DNA of 64,000 nucleotides from Acidobacteriota bacterium (GTDB lineage Bacteria; Acidobacteriota; Terriglobia; Bryobacterales; Bryobacteraceae): assembly GCA_016201205.1 (NCBI GenBank), contig JACQDF010000158.1, positions 1 through 64,000 of the forward strand, read 5' to 3'. Positions within the stretch are counted from its first letter, which is position 1. The number at the start of each line of letters is the position of its first letter. The position numbers and the translations under genes are program-made. Of the stretch, positions 48,713-56,128 are shown in pieces. Below the pieces are notes generated by a model. The model searched no databases. It was not told the DNA's origin and saw only the letters and a program-made list of their open reading frames with translations.

Positions 48713-49476
48713 GGCGGTTCCTCACCGCGCTCATCCTGATCCCCGCTGCGGTCTACGCGATCTTTTTCAGTCCCGGCTGGCTGTTCCAGTTGGTGGTCGC
48801 CGCGCTCGCCTTCCTGTGCTTCCACGAATACGGATTCATTGCGGCAGCGCAGAACGTCCGGCTGCCGGTGTGGCTGGGCCAGGTGGGAGGGCTGGCGTTT
48901 CTGTTTGCCCCGGTCGCCGACTGGCGGCTGGCGGTAGCGCTCGCGCTGGCCGCATCGCTTTGGTTGCTGCGCGGCGGCGAGCTGAACAGAACGTTCGCGG
49001 CCGCTGCCGTCCTGCTGCTCGGCATGCTGTACATTTTCGGGGCGTGGCGCTGCGCTCTGCTGCTGCATCAGCGCAGCCCGTGGTGGGTCTTTTTCGCCGT
49101 CAGCCTCAACTGGATCGGCGATTCGGCGGCCATGTTCGCCGGCAAGGCTTACGGGCGAAACAAGCTGGCGCCGGTGGTGAGTCCCCAGAAGACCTGGGAG
49201 GGCGCCATCATCTCGGCGCTGGCGGTGACCGCCTACGGAACACTGCTGCTGGGGCGGGTGCTGCCGGCGACGCCTCTGTGGCACACCGTCGTCCTCTCGC
49301 TTGCGGCCGGCATCGCCGGACAGCTCGGCGATCTGGTCGAATCGGCCATGAAGCGCGGAGGCGGCGTCAAAGACAGCGGCAACATGCTCCCCGGACACGG
49401 CGGCTGGCTCGACCGGCTGGACAGCACGCTGTTCTCCATGCCCGTGGTGGCCTTCTATCTGGCGGGCGTACCATAG
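48709..49476 (+). CDS. cdsA: Phosphatidate cytidylyltransferase
   Basis: NWIGDSAAMFAGKAYGRNKLAPVVSPQKTWEG; GQLGDLVESAMKRGGGVKDSGNMLPGHGGWLDRLDS. Confidence 0.95.
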   Translation: MRRFLTALILIPAAVYAIFFSPGWLFQLVVAALAFLCFHEYGFIAAAQNVRLPVWLGQVGGLAFLFAPVADWRLAVALALAASLWLLRGGELNRTFAAAAVLLLGMLYIFGAWRCALLLHQRSPWWVFFAVSLNWIGDSAAMFAGKAYGRNKLAPVVSPQKTWEGAIISALAVTAYGTLLLGRVLPATPLWHTVVLSLAAGIAGQLGDLVESAMKRGGGVKDSGNMLPGHGGWLDRLDSTLFSMPVVAFYLAGVP

Positions 49477-50195
49477 CCTGCGGCGGCTTTCGGGGACAAG
49501 TGACGTTTCAGATCCCTGCTCGAGGAAAGGATATGCTCGCTCATGGCGTCGCGCGCGCGGGCGCTATCGCGGTGGGTCAGCGCTTCGAGAATGCGCTTAT
49601 GTTCTTTGATCGAGAGCCGGGGACGGCGGGAAGAGCCCGCCAGCGTCTCCCGGATCCACGCCTGCAAGTAACCACGTGTGGTGCTGAGCAGGCTGTGCAA
49701 GATCGAGTTCTGTGTCGCCCGGGCGATCCCCTGGTGGAACTGTAAGTCGAATTCGAGGTAGCGCTCCGGGTCGGCAACGTGCTTCTCCATGCCTTGGACA
49801 GCTTCCGCGATGCGCTTCAGATCGGCGACAGTGGCCTTGCTCGCCGCCAGAAACGCTGTCTGCGACTCGAGCATCAAACGCGTTTCCACCAGGTCCTCGA
49901 CCATCTTGCGGTCGAGCAGGAGCCCCCACTGGAAGGCGCGCTCCAGATAGCGGTCACGGCTGGCGGAAACGAAGGTGCCGTCGCCGGCGTGCGATTCGAG
50001 GATGCCCATCACGGTGAGCGAGCGCAGCGCTTCACGCACCGAGGTGCGGCCGACGCCAAACTGCTGGCAGAGCTGCTTTTCCGAGGGGATGCGGTCGCCG
50101 GGCTTCAGCACGCCGCGGGCGATCAGGCCGGTGATCTGCTCGACGATGCCGTCGCTGAGGGAGATGCGCTGAACGGGCTTGAGGACGGCGAGCAT
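49455..50195 (-). CDS. GntR/FadR-family transcriptional regulator
   Basis: ARGVLKPGDRIPSEKQLCQQFGVGRTSVREALRSLTVMGILESHAGDGTFVS plus FCD domain. Confidence 0.92.
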   Translation of the reverse strand: MLAVLKPVQRISLSDGIVEQITGLIARGVLKPGDRIPSEKQLCQQFGVGRTSVREALRSLTVMGILESHAGDGTFVSASRDRYLERAFQWGLLLDRKMVEDLVETRLMLESQTAFLAASKATVADLKRIAEAVQGMEKHVADPERYLEFDLQFHQGIARATQNSILHSLLSTTRGYLQAWIRETLAGSSRRPRLSIKEHKRILEALTHRDSARARDAMSEHILSSSRDLKRHLSPKAAAGYGTPAR

Positions 50196-50234
50196 GCGCT
50201 TTACAGGCTTCCGGGGCTGGTGTAAGCTTAGATT

Positions 50235-50253
50235 CAGCTTGTCAGACAAGCTG
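50235..50253. promoter_or_regulatory. Perfect 19-nt palindrome, candidate GntR/FadR operator
   Basis: CAGCTTGTC A GACAAGCTG between divergent GntR gene and the corrinoid operon. Confidence 0.75.
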
Positions 50254-50268
50254 GCAGGTGTCAAGCCT

Positions 50269-50880
50269 ATGGGCCTCACCCTCGATCTGGGCCGGCGCGT
50301 CGAGCTGGTTTCCATGGATCCGCACTGCGGCAACATCACCATCGCCCTCTATCGCCTTGACACGGCGGAAGGGCCTGCGTATGTGGTCCATACTTACAGC
50401 CGCTTGCCGGAAGCCCCGGCGCGCATCCGCTTCATCCGGGAAGCCATGCGGGTTCTCGGGGGAATGGAGTTCCAGGAAATAGGGGAACGGGTAGCCTGTC
50501 CCCGGTTTTTGTGCGGAGGGGCGCATCAGGCGGCCGCCAGGCGCGCGTTTCTGGAAGCCTGCAAGCTGCCGCCGGACGCGCGGCCCGAGCCGCGGCCGCT
50601 CTCAGTGCTCGACAGGAAATCGGGCGAGACCATTACCGTTGTCAGCGGCGGCGGCGGCGTGTATCGCGTCCACGGGCGGGAAGCGGTCGCGGCCGGGCTC
50701 AGCAAGCTCGGCGAAATGGAAGAAAACGCCCCCGCTCAAATCTCGTTTGCCTGCGGTCACCCGCACGATGCCTTAATCGGACTGCTGCTGCCACGGGCTC
50801 TGAACGTCCGCGCCGCGGTGCGCGAACAAGAGCTCACCGCCGCTCGCGGCGTGCTGGTTGCGCCCAGCGCACAGCAATAA
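50269..50880 (+). CDS. Hypothetical protein, first gene of corrinoid operon
   Basis: ORF follows palindrome and runs into the UroD-family gene; no family recognised. Confidence 0.65.
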   Translation: MGLTLDLGRRVELVSMDPHCGNITIALYRLDTAEGPAYVVHTYSRLPEAPARIRFIREAMRVLGGMEFQEIGERVACPRFLCGGAHQAAARRAFLEACKLPPDARPEPRPLSVLDRKSGETITVVSGGGGVYRVHGREAVAAGLSKLGEMEENAPAQISFACGHPHDALIGLLLPRALNVRAAVREQELTAARGVLVAPSAQQ

Positions 50881-50892
50881 GGAGACGCCCCC

Positions 50893-51924
50893 ATGACCTC
50901 CCGCCAGCGCGTGCTCGCCGGCCTCCGCCGCCAGCCGGTGGACCGCACGCCAGTATGCAACCCGACTTCGATCGCCACCGTGGAATTGATGGACCTGGCC
51001 GATGCGCCCTTTCCGGACGCCAACCGCAAGCCGGAGCTGATGGCGCGGCTGGCCGCCACCGGCTACACCGAGCTCGGCTTCGACAGCATCATGCCGGTGT
51101 TTTCGATCATCCAGGAATCCTCCGCGCTCGGCTGCAGGATTCAGTGGGAGCAAAAGGACAACTGGCCGACGGTAAAGATGCGCGAGCCGATCTTTGCCGG
51201 GCCGGAAGATATTCGCATTCCACCGGACTGGATGAGCCATCCCGACGTGCAGTGCGTGCTGAAAACGATCCGGATCTTGCGCCAGGAATTCGCCGATGAA
51301 GTCGCCATCATCGGCAAGACGATGGGACCGTGGTCGCTCGGCTACCACTGTTTCGGCGTCGAGCCGTTTCTGCTGCTTTCGCTCGATGATCCGGGAAAGA
51401 CCAGGCAGTGTCTGGAGAAGCTCAAGCAGGTCACAATTCAATTCGGCCTGGCGCAGATCGAGGCAGGCGCCGACGCGCTCACGCTTCCCGATCACGCCAC
51501 CGGCGACCTGGTGAGCGGCGAATACTACGCTCGCTACCTCAAAGACCTGCACAAGGAGTTCGCCGAGCGCCTCCCCGTGCCCCTGATTCTGCACATCTGC
51601 GGCCGCACCGTGGACCGCATGGGCTACATCGCCGAGACCGGCATGGCGGCGTTTCACTACGACTCGAAGAACGATCCCGCCGAATCCATGGCGATCGTCC
51701 GGGACCGGATCGCGCTGGTCGGCAATATCAACAACCCCGAGACGCTGTTCTCGAAGGGCCCGGAAGAAGTGCGGCGCGAGGTGTACAAGAATCTCGAGGC
51801 GGGTGTGAACCTGGTGGGGCCGGAATGCGCCATTCCGCTGCAAACGTCCATCGAGAACCTGAAAGAAATTCCGAAAGCGGTTCGCGAATGGCATCGCGAG
51901 CGCGCGTCCGCCGCCGTGCACTAG
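50893..51924 (+). CDS. Uroporphyrinogen-decarboxylase-family (MtaA/MtbA-like) methyltransferase
   Basis: TSRQRVLAGLRRQPVDRTPV; putative zinc ligands LILHICGR ... GPECAIP. Confidence 0.88.
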   Translation: MTSRQRVLAGLRRQPVDRTPVCNPTSIATVELMDLADAPFPDANRKPELMARLAATGYTELGFDSIMPVFSIIQESSALGCRIQWEQKDNWPTVKMREPIFAGPEDIRIPPDWMSHPDVQCVLKTIRILRQEFADEVAIIGKTMGPWSLGYHCFGVEPFLLLSLDDPGKTRQCLEKLKQVTIQFGLAQIEAGADALTLPDHATGDLVSGEYYARYLKDLHKEFAERLPVPLILHICGRTVDRMGYIAETGMAAFHYDSKNDPAESMAIVRDRIALVGNINNPETLFSKGPEEVRREVYKNLEAGVNLVGPECAIPLQTSIENLKEIPKAVREWHRERASAAVH

Positions 51925-51933
51925 GGACAAACC

Positions 51934-52683
51934 ATGGCAGAACTGGCCGAGATCGCAAACAACTTCATCCGGCAGGAGATCGAGGAGTACATCGAGCGGG
52001 CAGACGAGCGCCGGCGCACGATCGATACGCTCGCGAAAGCAAGTCCCCGCATGCAGGAGATCGCCGCGGCGCTGATTGACGGCGACAATGAATTGACGGA
52101 CAAGCTGACCAGGGAAGCGCTCGATGCGGGAGTGCCGGCGCTCGAAGTGATGGACTACGGCCTGATCGCCGGCATGGGCATCGTCGGCATCAAGTTCCGC
52201 CAGAATTTCATTTTCGTGCCGGAAGTGCTGGCCTGCGCCCGCGCGATGAAGGCGGGCATGGCGCACATCGAGCCGATTCTTTCGGCTTCCGGAATCGAGC
52301 CGGCCGGCAAAGTGATCATGGGCACGGTGAAGGGCGATCTGCACGATATTGGAAAGAATCTGTGTATCATGATGCTGCGCGGATCCGGGTTTGTGGTCAT
52401 CGATCTAGGGGTAGACACCTCGCCCGACCGGTTCATTGACGCAGTCCAGGAGCATCACGCCCCGCTGCTGGGCATGTCCGCGCTGCTGACCACGACGATG
52501 CCGAACATGGGCAGGACGATTGAGGCGTTCATTGATGCCGACCTGCGCGACGAGGTGAAGATCATGGTGGGAGGCGCTCCGGTGACGCAGGATTTCGCCG
52601 ACGACATGGGCGCGGACGGCTACGGCAAGGATGCGGTCGCCTGTGTGACGCTGGCGAAACGGCTGATGGGCGTTGCGGTGTAG
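51934..52683 (+). CDS. Corrinoid-binding protein (MtbC/MttC-like)
   Basis: GTVKGDLHDIGKNLCIMMLRGSGFVVIDLGVD (DxHxxG cobalamin motif). Confidence 0.92.
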   Translation: MAELAEIANNFIRQEIEEYIERADERRRTIDTLAKASPRMQEIAAALIDGDNELTDKLTREALDAGVPALEVMDYGLIAGMGIVGIKFRQNFIFVPEVLACARAMKAGMAHIEPILSASGIEPAGKVIMGTVKGDLHDIGKNLCIMMLRGSGFVVIDLGVDTSPDRFIDAVQEHHAPLLGMSALLTTTMPNMGRTIEAFIDADLRDEVKIMVGGAPVTQDFADDMGADGYGKDAVACVTLAKRLMGVAV

Positions 52684-52689
52684 GCGGCC

Positions 52690-52929
52690 ATGGAGAAGAT
52701 AGATCCACACGAATACCGGAAGCGGCTGGACCGGCTCACCGGGATTCTGACTGGCATCGCCGAGCATGCCGGCCGGCAATCGATGGAACGGTGCCCGTAC
52801 AAGAACCGCCTCCAGCAGTGCACCGCAAGCTTCGGCTGCCGCAACAAGCGCAAAGCCGCTGCCGGCCCACCCATGTGCGCGGGAGATGACAAGCTCGATT
52901 ACCGCGGCGCCTGGGAAACGAGCGCTTGA
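52690..52929 (+). CDS. Small Cys-containing hypothetical protein in corrinoid operon
   Basis: 79-aa ORF with four Cys (CPYKNRLQQC...FGC...PPMC), between corrinoid protein and activator. Confidence 0.6.
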   Translation: MEKIDPHEYRKRLDRLTGILTGIAEHAGRQSMERCPYKNRLQQCTASFGCRNKRKAAAGPPMCAGDDKLDYRGAWETSA

Positions 52930-52933
52930 CTCG

Positions 52934-54511
52934 ATGGCGCTTTCGCTTTTCGATCTCGCCGATCAACGCGGCATCGCCGTACCCACCTCCTGCGGGCGCA
53001 AAGGAACTTGCCATGAGTGCATCGTCGAGGTGAAGCGAGGCGGGGAGGCTCTCTCGCCGCCCACGGAAACGGAAGGTTTCCTTCGTGGCGAGTACCGGCT
53101 GGCTTGCCAGGCCCGGCTATGCGATCCCGGCGTTGACATCGAGTTTGCCCCGTTCGAGCGCCGTCCTAAGATTCTCATCGACGCGCTGCCGTGCGCCGTC
53201 GAGGTCGCTCCACTGGTGAGCCACGCGGGAGGAACGGTGTTCTACGACGGTGAGCCGGTTGATGCATTCCGCGGTCATCTGATCGGCGTGGCCGTGGACG
53301 CCGGCACCACCACCATCGTCCTCGAGGCAGTCGATTTCCAGACCGGAGCCGTCGTCTACCGCGGCGCCTTCGAGAATCCGCAGCGGTTCGGCGGAAGCGA
53401 CGTGATGCACCGCATCTCCTACGATGCCGGTCCGCACCATGGCCAGCTCCACCGGAGCATCATCGCCGCCGTCAATCAGGAGCTGAAGCGGCTGTGTCAA
53501 GCTCTGGGCATTGAGCGGCAGGAGATCTATGAAATGGCTGTCGCCGGCAACTCGACGATGCGGGATCTGTTCTTCGGACTCGATGTGCAGCCCATCGGAC
53601 AGTGGCCTTACAAGTCGCGAATCGAGCTCGATGTCCGCGAAGGGAAGCGTGAAACCACCGCGCTGGTGGTGCGGGCGCACAAGCTCGGGTTGTGGATGCA
53701 TCCACAAGCCGGAGTCTACGGAGCGCCGCTGATTGCAAGCCACGTGGGAGCCGATGCAGCGGCGGATCTGGTGGCGACGGAAATGGCGTCCTGCCAGGAG
53801 CCGGTGATGCTGGTCGACATCGGCACGAACACGGAAGTGATTGTGGGACACGGAGGCCGCTGGATCGCCGCATCCTGTCCCGCCGGTCCGGCATTTGAAG
53901 GCGGACTTGTTCGCTGCGGCATGCCCGGCTGCGACGGAGCGATCGAAGCGCTGCGATGGAACGGCGATTCGTGGCGCTATCGCACGATTGGCGATCGACC
54001 GGCGGAAGGCATCTGCGGATCGGGCCTGATCGACTTGCTCGCCCAACTGCGCCGGCATGATTTGATGACGCCGAAGGGCGTCTTTGCGGGCAAGGCTCGC
54101 GACCTGACGATTGTGCCAGAGCGCGGCATCACGTTTTCCCGCGAAGATGCAAGCCACCTGGCGCAAGCCAAAGCGGCGAACTTCTGCGGCCAGTACATCG
54201 TGCTTCGTGAGGCCGGGTTGCGGCCGGATCAGATTCAGCGGCTGTATCTGGCGGGCGGCTTCGCCAACTACATTGACGTTGACAGCGCCCGGCAGATCGG
54301 TTTCGTGGCTCCCGTGCCGCCGGAACGCGTGATCAAGGCCGGCAACGCGGCGGTTGCCGGAGCGCGTCAGATTCTGCTGTCGCGCCATAAACGAAAGGCG
54401 CTGGAAGATTTCGTCAAGCGCTTCGAGCACATCGAGCTCGAGACATCGCCCGATTTCTTCGACCTCTTCGTCGAAGGCTGCCAGTTTAAACCCATGTCCT
54501 TTCCTTTATGA
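52934..54511 (+). CDS. Reductive activator of corrinoid proteins (2Fe-2S ferredoxin + ASKHA; RamA/RACo-like)
   Basis: PTSCGRKGTCHECIVEV...YRLACQAR; GVAVDAGTTTIVLEAVD; MLVDIGTNTEVIVG; YLAGGFANYID. Confidence 0.9.
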   Translation: MALSLFDLADQRGIAVPTSCGRKGTCHECIVEVKRGGEALSPPTETEGFLRGEYRLACQARLCDPGVDIEFAPFERRPKILIDALPCAVEVAPLVSHAGGTVFYDGEPVDAFRGHLIGVAVDAGTTTIVLEAVDFQTGAVVYRGAFENPQRFGGSDVMHRISYDAGPHHGQLHRSIIAAVNQELKRLCQALGIERQEIYEMAVAGNSTMRDLFFGLDVQPIGQWPYKSRIELDVREGKRETTALVVRAHKLGLWMHPQAGVYGAPLIASHVGADAAADLVATEMASCQEPVMLVDIGTNTEVIVGHGGRWIAASCPAGPAFEGGLVRCGMPGCDGAIEALRWNGDSWRYRTIGDRPAEGICGSGLIDLLAQLRRHDLMTPKGVFAGKARDLTIVPERGITFSREDASHLAQAKAANFCGQYIVLREAGLRPDQIQRLYLAGGFANYIDVDSARQIGFVAPVPPERVIKAGNAAVAGARQILLSRHKRKALEDFVKRFEHIELETSPDFFDLFVEGCQFKPMSFPL

Positions 54512-55518
54512 AAAAGAAAGAATTCATTGTCATCGGAGAGAATGTCCACACGACACGGGTCGTGTTGCGAAGCGGCAAGCTCGTCACCACGACGCCCGGC
54601 GGCGAAGAAGCGGTCCGCTATACGACGGCTGCCGGCGAGACGCGCTACCTGATCATTCCGGAAGACCTCAAGAAGCGCCAGGATTACGAAGAGGGTCGTG
54701 TGAAGCACGTCCTGATCGCGGTGCGGGCGGCCATGGCCGGCGACGAGGAGGGCGCCCAGTATCTTCGCTCGCTCATCGAGAAGCAGGTGAGAGCGGGCGC
54801 GGATTTTCTGGATGTCAACGTCGATGAGATCTCCGTGAGACTCAGCGAGCAGATCGCCGCCATGCGCTGGCTGGTGGGATTTGTCGAGGCGATCGCGCCC
54901 ATTCCGCTGTCGGTTGACTCTTCCAACCTCGATATCATCCGCGCCGGCCTCGAGGCCTGTCGGGGCAAAGCGGGGCGGCCTCTGCTGAACTCCGCTTGCC
55001 TCGAGCGAATTGATGCGCTGGACACGGCAGTGGAGCGCAAGCTGCCGGTGATCGTGACCGCGGCTGGGGAAAGCGGCATGCCGCAGAACGCCGCCGAACG
55101 CGTGGCCAATGCTTCGCGCATGGTGGACGCCGCGCTGTCCAAGGGCATCGCACTCGAAGACCTCTTCCTGGATGTGCTGGTCTTTCCGATCTCCGTCGAC
55201 AGCCAGTACGGAAACCAGTGCCTGGATGCGATCCGCGAGCTGCGGCAGAAGTACGGCGGAGCAATTCACATCACCGGCGGCATCAGCAACGTGTCGTTCG
55301 GCTTGCCGTGCCGTAAGCTGATCAACGAAGTATTCCTGAACCTGGCCGTGGAAGCCGGCGCCGACAGCGGCATCGTGGATCCGGTGGCAAACGACTTGAA
55401 CAAGGTGTTCACGGCGGACAAGCAGTCACAGCCGTATCAGCTCGCCCAGGACATGCTGCTCGGCCGCGACCGCAATTGCAAGAGCTTCCTGCGCGCCTAC
55501 CGCCTCGGCGCGCTCTGA
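54508..55518 (+). CDS. Pterin-binding (DHPS-like) methyltetrahydrofolate:corrinoid methyltransferase
   Basis: FIVIGENVHTTRVV; GADFLDVNVDEIS; PIPLSVDSSNLDIIRAGLEA; HITGGISNVSFGLPCRKLIN; ATGA overlap with activator gene. Confidence 0.88.
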   Translation: MKKKEFIVIGENVHTTRVVLRSGKLVTTTPGGEEAVRYTTAAGETRYLIIPEDLKKRQDYEEGRVKHVLIAVRAAMAGDEEGAQYLRSLIEKQVRAGADFLDVNVDEISVRLSEQIAAMRWLVGFVEAIAPIPLSVDSSNLDIIRAGLEACRGKAGRPLLNSACLERIDALDTAVERKLPVIVTAAGESGMPQNAAERVANASRMVDAALSKGIALEDLFLDVLVFPISVDSQYGNQCLDAIRELRQKYGGAIHITGGISNVSFGLPCRKLINEVFLNLAVEAGADSGIVDPVANDLNKVFTADKQSQPYQLAQDMLLGRDRNCKSFLRAYRLGAL

Positions 55519-55528
55519 TCCCCGGTTT

Positions 55529-56128
55529 TCACTCGAGGGGGATCTCGAAGAACAGAAACTCCTTGCCGCTGGCCGCCTCGGCGATTCCGCGCAAGTAGAT
55601 GCGCGCGCCTGGCCGGTGCAATGCCTGGAAGTAAACAAATCCGTGCGCTGATTCTCCGGCCGGCAGCATTCTGGCGTTCAGTGCGTATCCCTCGATCTCC
55701 GGCGCCGCCAGCTTGTTCTTTTTCGTCGTCTTCCGAGGCAGCGGGTTCGGGAAAGGCGAGCCGCCGAAGTTCGGCCGCTTGGGAGCTTCGAGGTACTGAA
55801 CGTCGCCGGCCGGCGTTTGGTTCACGGAACGGCCCTCGCTGGTGATGTACTGGATCTCCATCTGGTCCAGCCGTAGCGCTTTGCCTCCGGAATTCTGCAT
55901 GACGATCAGCACCGGCAGCACTCCGTATTCGAGCAGGTTCAGCTTTCCGAAGACTGTTCGCACCTGCTCCGGCGTCGGGTACGGAATGGCGGCAATTGTC
56001 AGTCCCTCACTGGTTTGCTTGTGAGGATAAGAGGACGCCGGATTCACGCGAAAGCGTTCTTTGTCCTTTTGCGCGCCCCAAGCCGTTATACTCAGGAGGA
56101 GTGTTAGCCCGATCCCGCGTGTGATCAT
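55529..56128 (-). CDS. Hypothetical secreted protein
   Basis: Signal peptide MITRGIGLTLLLSITAWGAQ; 199 aa. Confidence 0.65.
   Translation of the reverse strand: MITRGIGLTLLLSITAWGAQKDKERFRVNPASSYPHKQTSEGLTIAAIPYPTPEQVRTVFGKLNLLEYGVLPVLIVMQNSGGKALRLDQMEIQYITSEGRSVNQTPAGDVQYLEAPKRPNFGGSPFPNPLPRKTTKKNKLAAPEIEGYALNARMLPAGESAHGFVYFQALHRPGARIYLRGIAEAASGKEFLFFEIPLE

Noticed and set aside
53117-54430. 437-aa minus-strand ORF inside the corrinoid activator gene
   Set aside because: Antisense shadow of the ASKHA-domain gene.
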